Assembly: GCF_003697915.1 (NCBI RefSeq)
Contig: NZ_RCVN01000004.1
Location: 1 to 64,000 of the forward strand
Length of the DNA: 64,000 nucleotides
Source: Staphylococcus pseudoxylosus
GTDB taxonomy: Bacteria > Bacillota > Bacilli > Staphylococcales > Staphylococcaceae
Direction: 5' to 3'
Made by a program: the position numbers and the translations under genes. Of the stretch, positions 49,954 through 58,115 are shown piece by piece; within the stretch, counting starts at the first letter, position 1; each line of letters starts with the position of its first letter. Under the pieces are notes generated by a model. It saw only the letters and a program-made list of their open reading frames with translations, ran no database searches and was not told the DNA's origin.

Positions 49954-50331
49954 TCACTCCTTATACTCAAATTTATTGCCTATGATTTCTACTTGATGAT
50001 TATGGAACGCTAATACCGAACCACCTCTCATACTGTCTATACGCCATTCTCCCGTTCTAGCTTGCACAATTTCAAAATTAGTATTTTCAAAAAATGGATT
50101 AGGAATTGAGTCATGTTTAACCACATCCCCCTCGTATATCTCAACACCGTTCTTATCTTTAAGCCCTGTAGATTGGAGAAGTTCCCATTTCACTCCTAAA
50201 TCATCTTCAAAGTAGTGTTTGTCATCTTCTGTTTCTAAATACCATAATTCATTATCTCCCCATAAACCTAAACACTTTATCTCTAACCAAATTTTTTCTT
50301 CTTTATCCCACGCTCTAAACTTCGGCATCAT
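49954..50331 (-). CDS. YopX-family protein
   Basis: Protein of 125 residues. The opening PKFRAWDKEEKIWLEI, the middle LLQSTGLKDKNGVEIYEGDVVK and the end VEIIGNKFEYKE are the YopX signature. YopX proteins are widespread in phages of Firmicutes and have no established function. A second ATG three bases downstream may be the true start. Confidence 0.9.
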   Translation of the reverse strand: MMPKFRAWDKEEKIWLEIKCLGLWGDNELWYLETEDDKHYFEDDLGVKWELLQSTGLKDKNGVEIYEGDVVKHDSIPNPFFENTNFEIVQARTGEWRIDSMRGGSVLAFHNHQVEIIGNKFEYKE

Positions 50332-50487
50332 CTACTGCACCAGCCCTTTCAATTCATTTAATACTTTCCTGTTATGTGCTTTATCCTCTGGCAACACTGC
50401 TACGATAAAGCTATTAGTATTCGTAGATTTCAAGAACCCCTTAAGTCGATAATACTTTAATAACTGTGCCATTTCTTTGGTGTTCAT
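50332..50487 (-). CDS. Small early phage protein
   Basis: Fifty-one residues from the ATG at 50487 (MNTKEMAQLLKYYRLKGFLK), with GGTGGG just upstream; the longer frame to 50538 lacks a ribosome site. Short helix-beta pattern (NTNSFIVAVLPEDKAHNRKVL). It abuts the YopX gene. No function assigned. Confidence 0.62.
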   Translation of the reverse strand: MNTKEMAQLLKYYRLKGFLKSTNTNSFIVAVLPEDKAHNRKVLNELKGLVQ

Positions 50488-50534
50488 CCCACCAGTTTTA
50501 TATTTGTAACGTATGTTGATTGTGTTTGATAGGA

Positions 50535-51128
50535 TCATTGCTTACGCTCAGCAATCTTATTTTGTATCTTAACTATATTAATACTCGTCCGAGTTAATTC
50601 TGCGTCACTGTATATCAAGTTCTGATGGTTCAATCTTGCTAACTCACTTCTTTTTATTAGTGCTATGTTAGACAAATCGTTATTAGTCTTATCTCCATCT
50701 AAGAATATTAAATTATGTTTAGGTGGCACTTTACCGTACTTTTCTTCCCAAATAAATTTATGTTTCAATTTCCATCTATGGTTGTATCCGCCTTCATTAG
50801 AAACTTTTATCACTACATATCCATAACTATTGATACGTTCGGTACCTATAGGCAAAGTAGTTTTAGGTTTATCACCTTTTTTGAATTGTGTCTTTTCGCA
50901 TTTCTTGTTATAAATCGGTATGCCTTTGTTCCATGTAACATGACCTTTGGTAAATCGCGCTGACACACCGCATTTTAATTTCAAGCGTTTTGTTGTAGCT
51001 CTTATCTGTGTGTATGTCATATCGGAGTCAAAATGTTCATTAAATAATTTTGTTAAATCGTGAATCGGAGTCCCTTGTATGTTATCTCTAAGAAATTGCT
51101 TTTCTTCCTCTGTCCAAATATGTGTCAT
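50535..51128 (-). CDS. HNH homing endonuclease
   Basis: Protein of about 197 residues. The N-terminus WTEEEKQFLRDNIQGTPIHDLTKLFNEHF...TYTQIRATTKRL is a helix-turn-helix. The HNH_3 core is RWKLKHKFIWEEKYGKVPPKHNLIFLDGDKTNNDLSNIALI, with His and Asn catalytic positions. It has the look of a freestanding homing gene dropped between small early genes. The ATG at 51128 has GGTGG upstream and overlaps the previous stop. Confidence 0.9.
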   Translation of the reverse strand: MTHIWTEEEKQFLRDNIQGTPIHDLTKLFNEHFDSDMTYTQIRATTKRLKLKCGVSARFTKGHVTWNKGIPIYNKKCEKTQFKKGDKPKTTLPIGTERINSYGYVVIKVSNEGGYNHRWKLKHKFIWEEKYGKVPPKHNLIFLDGDKTNNDLSNIALIKRSELARLNHQNLIYSDAELTRTSINIVKIQNKIAERKQ

Positions 51129-51129
51129 G

Positions 51130-51366
51130 TCATGCACCACCGTTCAATAGTTTAGGCATTTCACCATTTGCATCTAATTGGTCATCTGCAAATTTCTGTG
51201 CTTGTAGTACAAGGTTGCCATTATCTATAATCCCTTTTGCAATATTTGATACTGCTTTTGAACGTTCTATTTCTTCTTTTAAGTCATCTCCTTTAATCTC
51301 TTCATCATTTAATCTTTCAAGTTGTGCGAATAAATGATTGTTTAAATCACCTAATGTATTTTGCAT
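51130..51366 (-). CDS. Small helical phage protein
   Basis: Protein of 78 residues: MQNTLGDLNNHLFAQLERLND...IERSKAVSNIAKGIIDNGNLVLQAQKFADD. In phages this sequence type often precedes HNH proteins and is described only as hypothetical. It overlaps genes on both sides by a few bases to 20 bases, showing tight coupling. Confidence 0.7.
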   Translation of the reverse strand: MQNTLGDLNNHLFAQLERLNDEEIKGDDLKEEIERSKAVSNIAKGIIDNGNLVLQAQKFADDQLDANGEMPKLLNGGA

Positions 51367-51553
51367 TGCCTATCTCTCCTATCGCTATATCGTAAGTATC
51401 GTCAATTTCTTTTGTGAATTCTCCCATTTCAATAACTGCTATTGGGTTTCCGTCATTAAATATTAATTCTTTTACTATTCCATATTCAGAAAGCTGTCCA
51501 CCAGGTTTAATAAACCAAACTGTGTAACCAATATCTAATTGATCTATTCGCAT
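51347..51553 (-). CDS. Small beta-rich phage protein
   Basis: Protein of 68 residues, MRIDQLDIGYTVWFIKPGGQ at the start, then a beta pattern resembling KOW/SH3-like small barrels. It overlaps the next gene by 20 bases and directly abuts the previous one. Function unknown. Confidence 0.65.
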   Translation of the reverse strand: MRIDQLDIGYTVWFIKPGGQLSEYGIVKELIFNDGNPIAVIEMGEFTKEIDDTYDIAIGEIGNAKYIR

Positions 51554-51907
51554 CTATTCAGCCACCTCTGCACACTTAAATTTATAACTATTCCATAAAT
51601 ACTTGGCATATTTACTTTCGCTATGTTGTTGTTCTACATTAAATAAATGAGGTTTTTGTTTTCTTAAACGTTCTTCTTTGTATCTCGCTTTCGCTTCGGA
51701 AGTATCTTCTTCCTTAATCAATGTTTGTTGTAATGTTCTATATTCATCTATATTCATTCTTTTAGGAACATGACACGCCTCGTTTAAAGACCAATTTCTA
51801 ATTATGCGATTTCTAATACCTTCAGCTGATAATCCATTACGTTCCATAGATTTAAAGTTTTCGCCCATAATGTCATATTCAACACCGTTAGCAGTTATTG
51901 TTATCAT
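51554..51907 (-). CDS. SA1788-like phage early protein
   Basis: About 117 residues from the ATG at 51907 (MITITANGVEYDIMGENFKS), which has GGAGG at 8 bases; the longer in-frame extension is rejected. ERNGLSAEGIRNRIIRNWSLNEACHVPK looks like a DNA-binding helix pair common to staphylococcal phage proteins of this type. Exact role unknown. Confidence 0.72.
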   Translation of the reverse strand: MITITANGVEYDIMGENFKSMERNGLSAEGIRNRIIRNWSLNEACHVPKRMNIDEYRTLQQTLIKEEDTSEAKARYKEERLRKQKPHLFNVEQQHSESKYAKYLWNSYKFKCAEVAE

Positions 51908-51920
51908 TTTTCTCGTCCTC

Positions 51921-52130
51921 CTAATAATCTTTAACTTGTACGTCTGATACGTCCTTGAATTTAATATCTTCAAACCCTAGTCTTTCTGGGTTATTTACAT
52001 ACTTGTCATATGCTTTATCTGCTTCACGTTCCTTAATACTTTCAAAATCATAGTTAGCTTTCACAGGCACAGTTACCTCTTGTTCCACTTCTACTTTGAT
52101 TTTTAGTGTAATTGTTGTTTCATCATTCAC
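51921..52130 (-). CDS. Small acidic phage protein
   Basis: Protein of 69 residues: an N-terminal beta stretch (TTITLKIKVEVEQEVTVPVKA) and an acidic helical end. It overlaps rusA by 8 bases. No family recognised. Confidence 0.65.
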   Translation of the reverse strand: MNDETTITLKIKVEVEQEVTVPVKANYDFESIKEREADKAYDKYVNNPERLGFEDIKFKDVSDVQVKDY

Positions 52131-52533
52131 TTAGATCACTCCAGTACTCTAATTCCATAATCACTTTCGGAGTTTCTGCGTACTTCTTAAAACTTTTGAT
52201 TTCTACTATTTGATTATCGTCTTGCCAAACATGACCATTTGCAGCGTCTAATACTGTTTTAATTAGATTATCTATATCTGGTTTGGTTCTCTTGTATTGA
52301 CCTACCATAGCTACATGTTTCTTCTTACTCCATGACTTAAGCAATGGGAAGTGAAACTCGATTGTTAATCTAATAGGTTTGTCTATCATCATATAAGGCA
52401 TCTGCTTTCTTAACATCTTCTTATGGTTTGTATATTTAGCAGGCATATACGTTTGAACATATTTACCTACATTTCTAAACCTTGGTCTAGGTGATGCCAT
52501 TGGTGCATCTACTGCTAGCTCTATACGTTTCAT
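52123..52533 (-). CDS. rusA: RusA-family Holliday junction resolvase
   Basis: Endonuclease of 136 residues. The pattern PMASPRPRFRNVG, then KRTKPDIDNLIKTVLDAANGHVWQDDNQIVEI contains the catalytic aspartates (D in KPDIDN and in WQDD) of the RusA family. It resolves recombination and replication branches before packaging. It lies between small early genes downstream of the replication genes. Confidence 0.93.
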   Translation of the reverse strand: MKRIELAVDAPMASPRPRFRNVGKYVQTYMPAKYTNHKKMLRKQMPYMMIDKPIRLTIEFHFPLLKSWSKKKHVAMVGQYKRTKPDIDNLIKTVLDAANGHVWQDDNQIVEIKSFKKYAETPKVIMELEYWSDLSE

Positions 52534-52543
52534 TTATTCACTC

Positions 52544-52756
52544 CTACAGATAATCAAATATGCTTGTTTGTTCTTTGTCATTCAGGTTATATATACGCTT
52601 GATTTCATCTAATCTTTCGTCAGTTACGATATCTTCATCAATTCCTAACGACTTTTTCAATCCAGCTACACTATTTCTGTTTCTATCTAGTGGAATAACT
52701 GTCGCTACAACTTTTGAATTTTTATCCTTTAACGTGTATCTCTGACTCAATCCCAT
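52544..52756 (-). CDS. Small phage protein of unknown function
   Basis: Protein of 70 residues, MGLSQRYTLKDKNSKVVATV, ending in TSIFDYL. The QxSIFDYL-like end resembles a sliding-clamp binding peptide (QTSIFDYL), which could link it to the replisome; this is inference. It abuts rusA and the 53-residue gene. Confidence 0.68.
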   Translation of the reverse strand: MGLSQRYTLKDKNSKVVATVIPLDRNRNSVAGLKKSLGIDEDIVTDERLDEIKRIYNLNDKEQTSIFDYL

Positions 52757-52918
52757 TTAACCCACCTCGCAAATAGCTTGACGTGTACGTCTTTCATTTA
52801 ACTTTTGGATAAATAGTTCATATAATACTTTCTCGTCTCCATGAGCATAGTTAATTAGTTTCTGTGCGTATATATCTGAACATCCAAGATTTTGTTTAAT
52901 AAATTGTTTAGTTACCAT
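52757..52918 (-). CDS. Small protein coupled to the DnaC-like loader
   Basis: Fifty-three residues, MVTKQFIKQNLGCSDIYAQK, with LYELFIQKLNERRTRQAI near the end. The start overlaps the loader stop by 7 bases. Conserved in staphylococcal phage replication modules; role unknown. Confidence 0.78.
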   Translation of the reverse strand: MVTKQFIKQNLGCSDIYAQKLINYAHGDEKVLYELFIQKLNERRTRQAICEVG

Positions 52919-53685
52919 GCGTCTCTCTCCCTGTAATCATCACCAAGCACTCTTACTTGGCGTGAATTATGTTTCATACGTGAATTGATACGTTGCCAAT
53001 TCATGTTTTGATTTAACTCTTTATCACTAAAGTTCGTAGTGAAAATGTTGTTTTTACCTACTCTGTTATCAACTATGCTAAATAGTTTATTTAATGTATG
53101 TTCTGTGTTCTCAACACCTATGTCGTCTAATACAAGCAAGTCTATGCTGCTAAGTAATTTGACTAACTCGTCTGTAGTTTCAACTGCATTTTTATTGTAA
53201 GTAGCTTTGATACGATCCATTAACATTGGTATGTGCATAAATGCTACTGAATAACCTTGTGCTTTAACTGCTTTAGCAATTGCATACGCTAGGTGTGATT
53301 TGCCTGTTCCATATGAACCTTGCATGATTAATGACTTAGGTTTATCTATAGAAAATGTTTTAACGTACTCTATAGCAGTTTGTTTAGCATCTGTTTGTGA
53401 TTGGTTCTGTGGTTGATAATTGTTCACTGTGACTTCTTGTAATGAGTAATTAACATTAGATTGATTAAATATATTATTGATTGCTTTCTGCTTACGTTTT
53501 TTCTCTGCTTCTTTGCCTGCTGCAATCATGCTACACTCACAACCATCACGATATTCATAACCACTACTAAATGTGTGTAGATCATATCTGTTACCGCACT
53601 TTTCACAATAAAGTCCTTTCTCTACGTCATTAGCTTCATATTGTTTAAGCGTTTCTGTTATTCTAGGGCTTAACATGCGTTTCAT
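52912..53685 (-). CDS. DnaC-like helicase loader (AAA+ ATPase)
   Basis: Protein of 257 residues. An N-terminal zinc-finger-like part (YCEKCGNRYD...RDGCECSM) precedes an AAA+ core with Walker A GSYGTGKSHLAYA (about 123-135), Walker B LLVLDDIG (about 182-189) and FTTNFSDKEL sensor 1. It loads the host DnaB/DnaC replicative helicase onto the phage origin, delivered by the initiator protein encoded just upstream. Confidence 0.93.
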   Translation of the reverse strand: MKRMLSPRITETLKQYEANDVEKGLYCEKCGNRYDLHTFSSGYEYRDGCECSMIAAGKEAEKKRKQKAINNIFNQSNVNYSLQEVTVNNYQPQNQSQTDAKQTAIEYVKTFSIDKPKSLIMQGSYGTGKSHLAYAIAKAVKAQGYSVAFMHIPMLMDRIKATYNKNAVETTDELVKLLSSIDLLVLDDIGVENTEHTLNKLFSIVDNRVGKNNIFTTNFSDKELNQNMNWQRINSRMKHNSRQVRVLGDDYRERDAW

Positions 53686-53695
53686 TTAATCACTC

Positions 53696-54415
53696 CTAAT
53701 CCCAATAACTAGGGTCATACTTCATACGTTCTAGTTGGTCTTGTCCAGTAGGTTTTATTTCTTCTGTAAAGTCATTCATATAGCTTTCTTGACTTAAAAA
53801 TGTTTTAGGGTACTTTTGATACTTCTTATTAGTAATAGTCTTTAAGTACTCTCTAGTCCCGTCCATGATAGTTTCATAACTATGTTCTTTGAGAGCTGTT
53901 TTAAATAAGCTAAATGCTTTTTTCTTATCTAGTTTTTTATCATAAAGCTTCCACCAATTTTCAAAATATTCATGCGTAACGTCAGTTGCGCTATTATTAA
54001 TTGTCTGATTGTTATTTGTATTATTGTTATTTGTAGTACTGTTAATTGTAGTACCTACATTTTGTCCCGTTACGTTTCTTCCCGTTACGTTTTGTACCGG
54101 TACGAAACTACCCGATACAGGATTATGTTCGATTGTATAAATATTTTTGCTAAATCCGTTGTTAGTTCTCTTTCTTTCAATTGTTAAGTAACCATTGTCT
54201 TCTAATTGTTTGCGATATTTTTTGAATCTTTTATCGCTGATATTAAGTTCATGACATATCAAACTCACACTAGGAAAAGCTATTTCATCTGCACCTGCAT
54301 AAGCTGATAAGTAACCGTACAACGCCTTAGCTTCTATACTTATATTTGTATCTTTCATTACTCGTTTGAATACTAAGCCATAACCAGTAATGGAACTCTT
54401 GATACTATCGCTCAT
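53696..54415 (-). CDS. Replication initiator (helix-turn-helix, DnaD-like)
   Basis: Protein of 239 residues. The N-terminal winged helix (SSITGYGLVFKRVMKDTNISIEAKALYGYLSAYAG...NISDKRFKKYRKQLEDNGYL) is typical of phage replisome organisers. A low-complexity Asn/Thr linker (about 105-145) is encoded by short repeats that may be the origin. The C-terminal DnaD-like domain is YFENWWKLYDKKLDKKKAFSLFK...YPKTFLSQESYMND. It binds the origin and recruits the loader encoded downstream. Confidence 0.88.
   Translation of the reverse strand: MSDSIKSSITGYGLVFKRVMKDTNISIEAKALYGYLSAYAGADEIAFPSVSLICHELNISDKRFKKYRKQLEDNGYLTIERKRTNNGFSKNIYTIEHNPVSGSFVPVQNVTGRNVTGQNVGTTINSTTNNNNTNNNQTINNSATDVTHEYFENWWKLYDKKLDKKKAFSLFKTALKEHSYETIMDGTREYLKTITNKKYQKYPKTFLSQESYMNDFTEEIKPTGQDQLERMKYDPSYWD
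54011..54120. repeat. Iteron-like repeats in the initiator gene, candidate origin
   Basis: Two direct copies of CCCGTTACGTTT (54066-54091), then ACCGGTACGAAAC and ACCCGATACAGG, beside TGTTATTTGTA/TGTTAATTGTA repeats. Phage origins are often embedded in the linker of the initiator gene. Confidence 0.5.
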
Positions 54416-55080
54416 TGTTTCTCACCTCTTAACATGCTGTTTAACTTATCGTCCACATCTACCCAAGCATTTTCTAAATGGTGTAGTTTATTAAAACTAC
54501 TAATTCCCATGTCGTGTTGGGTTTGATGATGCTTTCTACATAGTGCTAACACTTTGTTTCCGTAATGATTTATCTTATTTCTGTTTCGTCCTCTACCTAC
54601 TGCTTGATAATGTGCTAAATCGCTATTTGGAGCGCCACATATGACGCAAGTTCTATTAATGGTAGATTTATATAGGAAATACTTATCGTTGCTCATAAGG
54701 TCGCTAGTAGCCTTGTTCATAGGTACGTTATTAGTGAATACAAAATCAAGTATTAACTCGATTAATTCACCTGCTTGTCGTCTACTGCAATTGCTTAATG
54801 ATATAGGCTCGTATCCTTTGAGAAACTCTAATTGTTTTTGGAACATATACCTTAAATAATCCATTGGTTGTCCGTAATAATTGAATATATCTCGTACCAT
54901 CGCAAAAACCTTTCTGCGTTGTTTATCTGTTATCTTGTATGGATCACTAATGATTACATCACACTCTACTTCTAGTCCGTTATCCAACAGTAAGAAGTCT
55001 TTATTCTCTAAAGTTACACCCTTGATGACAGCAGTTATTGTGCCGTCATCTTGTTGGATGTAGTTTTTTATAATTGGCAT
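54412..55080 (-). CDS. Putative HNHc nuclease of the replication module
   Basis: Protein of 222 residues. The C-terminal half has a metal-binding nuclease signature: TCVICGAPNSDLAHYQAVG and VLALCRKHHQTQHDMG. The N-terminal part (LLLDNGLEVECDVIISDPYKITDKQRRKVFAMVRDI) is like recombination-associated NinB/YqaJ neighbours. Common next to ssb in staphylococcal phages. Overlaps the initiator start by 4 bases. Confidence 0.85.
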   Translation of the reverse strand: MPIIKNYIQQDDGTITAVIKGVTLENKDFLLLDNGLEVECDVIISDPYKITDKQRRKVFAMVRDIFNYYGQPMDYLRYMFQKQLEFLKGYEPISLSNCSRRQAGELIELILDFVFTNNVPMNKATSDLMSNDKYFLYKSTINRTCVICGAPNSDLAHYQAVGRGRNRNKINHYGNKVLALCRKHHQTQHDMGISSFNKLHHLENAWVDVDDKLNSMLRGEKQ

Positions 55081-55093
55081 TTAATCAGTCCAA

Positions 55094-55513
55094 TCAGAAC
55101 GGTAAAGAATCATTATCTATGTCTACACCATTAGCAAACGGGTTATCCTTAGCTGGTGCTTGTTGTGGTTTAGCTTGTCCGCTTTGTTGTTGAGATTGTC
55201 CATTCGATTGACCTTTAGTATCTAAAAACTCAATACGGTTAGCTGTAATACGTACCACTGAACGGTTATTACCTTCTTTATCAGTGAATCTATCTTGTTT
55301 AAGCGTTCCATCTATTCCAATTTTTGAACCCTTACCACAATATTGATTTAGTAATTCGGCTGTTTTACCAAATGCTACAATGTCAAAAAAAGATGCGTCA
55401 TCCTTTTTATACGGGTTTTCCACTGCCATTGAGAAGTTTGTAACTTGTGTTTGACCTGCTTGTTTAAGTTCTAAATCTTTAGTTATTCTTCCTGTAATTG
55501 CTACAATATTCAT
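55094..55513 (-). CDS. ssb: Single-stranded DNA-binding protein
   Basis: Protein of 139 residues: an OB-fold (MNIVAITGRITKDLELKQAGQTQVTNFSMAVENPYKKDDASFFDIVAFGKTAELL...KGSKIGIDGTLK) at 1-105, a Gln/Gly-rich linker, and the acidic tip DNDSLPF that binds host replication and repair proteins. It overlaps the ERF gene by one base, a recombination pair. Confidence 0.95.
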   Translation of the reverse strand: MNIVAITGRITKDLELKQAGQTQVTNFSMAVENPYKKDDASFFDIVAFGKTAELLNQYCGKGSKIGIDGTLKQDRFTDKEGNNRSVVRITANRIEFLDTKGQSNGQSQQQSGQAKPQQAPAKDNPFANGVDIDNDSLPF

Positions 55514-56175
55514 TATTCATTCTCCTTTAATTTTGACTGCTTGCTCCATTTATCTAATGTAGTAATCATCATCGCTATTTGATTGTTTGATAGTTGATTA
55601 ATATCTGTAATTTTTAATTGTTCTTTGACCTGGTCTATAGAAACCTCTTTACCTAATGACTTCATCAATTCACTAAACATAGTTATTTCGTTTTCCAATG
55701 TTTCAATATTCTTTGGATCTACTTTTGAATATCTATCTTGTTTTTCTTTCGCGTCTGCATCATCTTCATCAGTTGGTATATTGAAAAATTTCATCAAAAA
55801 GTAACGTTCCGCATAAGTCAAAGCCGTACCATGAGCTTGTGAAATATCACTTTGTTGTCCAAACGCGTGGTAACTTATATCCAATTGTTCTTCTGGTTTA
55901 TCAGCATTTATCCATTTGTAATTCAAGTCCATCTCTATTACAAAATCCACGATTTCATTACCTTTTTTGTTTTTATATGTGTGAGTCGTCCATTTCTCGT
56001 TAGTAGTGCTAGGTACTAATAATAAGTTATGCTCAATCATTTTAGTTCTAATACGATGCAATATTTGTGAGCCTGACACGTATGAAAAGTTGTATCCTTT
56101 TGTATCTTTAGTAAAACCGTCTATATTAGCTTTTACATCAGCTATTTTCTGATATAAGTTTAATTTCTCACTCAT
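55513..56175 (-). CDS. ERF-family single-strand annealing recombinase
   Basis: Protein of 220 residues. KIADVKANIDGFTKDTKGYNFSYVSGSQILHRIRTKMIEH, VDFVIEMDLNYKWINADKPEE, and the GTALTYAERYFLMKFFNIPTDEDDAD signature define the ERF family (as in P22 Erf). It anneals single strands during phage recombination and genome circularisation and works with the adjacent SSB. Confidence 0.93.
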   Translation of the reverse strand: MSEKLNLYQKIADVKANIDGFTKDTKGYNFSYVSGSQILHRIRTKMIEHNLLLVPSTTNEKWTTHTYKNKKGNEIVDFVIEMDLNYKWINADKPEEQLDISYHAFGQQSDISQAHGTALTYAERYFLMKFFNIPTDEDDADAKEKQDRYSKVDPKNIETLENEITMFSELMKSLGKEVSIDQVKEQLKITDINQLSNNQIAMMITTLDKWSKQSKLKENE

Positions 56176-56422
56176 TTACTTCAACCCTTTCACTTCTGTG
56201 TATTCTTATATGAGTTGATTCACATATAATTTTGTCGTGTTTATTCCAATCAATTTGTAATATTTCAAAGTCTTCATCAAAGAATCTTCGCGCTGTTTCC
56301 ATATCGTCAGAATATTCAACTTTAGGTGCGCGTTCTGTTGGTCTATTGTCTACATAGTGATCTACATTCTTATGGACGATATAGTAATATTGTTTTTTAT
56401 ACATAGTCTTTTCTTTTTGCAT
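56168..56422 (-). CDS. Small early phage protein
   Basis: Protein of 84 residues: YKKQYYYIVHKNVDHYVDNRPT...ARRFFDEDFEILQIDW. GGAGG lies nine bases before the ATG. It overlaps the ERF gene by 8 bases. No function assigned; similar small genes occur ahead of recombination genes in staphylococcal phages. Confidence 0.65.
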   Translation of the reverse strand: MQKEKTMYKKQYYYIVHKNVDHYVDNRPTERAPKVEYSDDMETARRFFDEDFEILQIDWNKHDKIICESTHIRIHRSERVEVNE

Positions 56423-56486
56423 TTGACTAATCCTCCTAAGATTGTGTATATTTAAAATACATTTAATTAATAAATCTCTTTGACTG

Positions 56487-56666
56487 TTAAGCGTTGGCGC
56501 GCTTAGCGGTCTTTTTTATTGCCTTGAAAAACTCTGGCCAGAACCAACAGTACGTTATGAAGAATGTTGCGAAGTATATTACTGTTAGATAAATGAAATC
56601 AGTTGTAAATATGAATGAAAGTGACATTACAAAGATTGATGTTAAAACTGATAAAATACCGTTCAT
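56487..56666 (-). CDS. Small membrane protein of the early region
   Basis: Fifty-nine residues with two membrane helices (MNGILSVLTSIFVMSLSFIF and FIYLTVIYFATFFITYCWFW) and a basic tail. GGAGGGATAAC before ATG is an excellent ribosome site. Such two-helix proteins are common between the antirepressor and recombination genes of staphylococcal phages; role unknown. Confidence 0.72.
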   Translation of the reverse strand: MNGILSVLTSIFVMSLSFIFTTDFIYLTVIYFATFFITYCWFWPEFFKAIKKTAKRANA

Positions 56667-56677
56667 GTTATCCCTCC

Positions 56678-56962
56678 TTAATTAAATATGTCTTCAAAGT
56701 TATCTTTTAAAAAACATTGCATGGGTTCTCTGTTAAATGCCCACTTGCCACCATCTGGATAATAAACAAATTGTTTTAGCTGTTTAATGTACTTAGGGTT
56801 ATACAGTATGTTTTCAACCAACCAGTTACGCTTAAATCCTGTTTCGTTTATCAAATCTTGCATAGACCACCAAACTGGCTTTTCTTTTTCTTGTAATTGC
56901 TGGTATTCTTCACGAGTGATAACTACATATTGTTCTGGAATAGTTACTGTAAGTTGCGTCAT
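56678..56962 (-). CDS. DUF771-family phage protein
   Basis: Protein of 94 residues. TVTIPEQYVVITREEYQQLQEKE, WWSMQDLINETGFKRNWLVENILYNP and FVYYPDGGKWAF are the DUF771 signature, which contains an excisionase-like winged helix. It is a standard early gene of staphylococcal phages and may bind DNA. Confidence 0.87.
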   Translation of the reverse strand: MTQLTVTIPEQYVVITREEYQQLQEKEKPVWWSMQDLINETGFKRNWLVENILYNPKYIKQLKQFVYYPDGGKWAFNREPMQCFLKDNFEDIFN

Positions 56963-56973
56963 ATCATATCCTC

Positions 56974-57714
56974 CTATTCTGATAAAAATTTATTAATGAA
57001 GTATTGTTGACCTTTTCCGGTTATTTTAGTTGTTCTAGTGATTTGGCTTGAACCGTCTGGGTTATTAATAGTACGTTTCTTAATATCCATAATTTCTAAG
57101 TCTGCACTGCGTTGTGTTGGTAAATTGTAGTTCTCACCTTTTTGTTTTATGAGATAACCATTCTCTCTCATCCATTCGAACAATCTGTTTTGTCCTATAT
57201 TCACTCCATTTTGCTTAAGGAGTTTTGCTAACTCGCCTATTAAAATTGAACTTTGACTACCGATGACAGAATCTGCAAATAATACTTTGGGTTTATTTTC
57301 TTCAACTTGCGCTTCTAACTTTTCTACTTTATTAGTTTGAATTTGTAATGCTCGCTCAACTATCATTTCTGGACTATTCCAAGCATCTTCAATTCTTATG
57401 AAATGTTGTCTAACAGCTCGACCAATCTCGTTACGTTGGATCATTGCAATTTCTTTTGCAGTATTTATTGTTAGTGCGTGGTCAATATAAGTAGTGACAT
57501 TCCCTTGAGCTGTTACTCTTTTTTGAGTAATAGCTACAAAGTCAACATTTTCTTGATATCCGTAACTTTGCATCCTTTCAAACCAATCGTTATACCTTGT
57601 TTTAATTTCTAGTGCTTCATGTAATTCACGACCACTGATTGCAATTTCGCCATTTTCTTTCTCTTGAATATTGAACATTTGTGATATGTTCGGCTTGTTT
57701 TGTAATTCTTGCAT
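56974..57714 (-). CDS. Phage antirepressor (AntA/AntB plus KilAC)
   Basis: Protein of about 246 residues from the ATG at 57714 (MQELQNKPNISQMFNIQ), which has AAGGAGG upstream. The N-terminal AntA/AntB domain includes ISGRELHEALEIKTRYNDWFERM and YGYQENVDFVAIT; the C-terminal KilAC domain is LIGELAKLLKQNGVNIGQNRLFEWMRENGYL. Antirepressors inactivate the CI-type repressor and promote lytic growth. It follows cro on the early transcript. Confidence 0.92.
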   Translation of the reverse strand: MQELQNKPNISQMFNIQEKENGEIAISGRELHEALEIKTRYNDWFERMQSYGYQENVDFVAITQKRVTAQGNVTTYIDHALTINTAKEIAMIQRNEIGRAVRQHFIRIEDAWNSPEMIVERALQIQTNKVEKLEAQVEENKPKVLFADSVIGSQSSILIGELAKLLKQNGVNIGQNRLFEWMRENGYLIKQKGENYNLPTQRSADLEIMDIKKRTINNPDGSSQITRTTKITGKGQQYFINKFLSE

Positions 57715-57735
57715 TTGTTTTCCTCCTTTTCTTTC

Positions 57736-57842
57736 AGCACCCACATACAACATTCAGTCTTGGCAATGACCTTGTATGTATTATAGTGTAGCTCATATCA
57801 TCGCCTACTCTCGCTCATAAATGCTCTATGTGAGTGCTGAAG
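57736..57842. repeat. Long-range inverted repeat in the antirepressor leader
   Basis: TTCAGCACCCACATA (57736-57750) and TATGTGAGTGCTGAA (57828-57842) pair over 15 bases with one mismatch, enclosing about 77 bases without a gene. The structure would form in the cro-antirepressor message. Confidence 0.6.
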
Positions 57843-57884
57843 TTCGTTGACTAAACGTTTCCATCGTTTCATTTCGGGAACGTT

Positions 57885-58091
57885 TTAATCAAAAAAATAA
57901 CCTACTTCTTCTTTGCTATATCCTAGTATTTTAGCGATAGCTATTAATTCATCAGCACCAATAGATACTGCCCCGCTTTCCCTCTTAGAATATTGAGATC
58001 TAGATTTCCAACCTAGCTCCTTAGTCATATATTCCTGACTAAATTCGTTGTCGATTCTAGTTTGTTTCAATCTTTCTAAATTCAGTTTCAA
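57885..58091 (-). CDS. Cro-like repressor
   Basis: About 68 residues from a TTG at 58091 (reads KLNLERLKQTRIDNEFSQEY after the initiator), with GAGGTG six bases upstream. A helix-turn-helix (FSQEYMTKELGWKSRSQYSKRESG) follows. It is the first gene of the minus-strand lytic operon and faces CI across the operator region. Confidence 0.85.
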   Translation of the reverse strand: MKLNLERLKQTRIDNEFSQEYMTKELGWKSRSQYSKRESGAVSIGADELIAIAKILGYSKEEVGYFFD

Positions 58092-58115
58092 ATGTGTCAC
58101 CTCGTTTCCGTTTCC

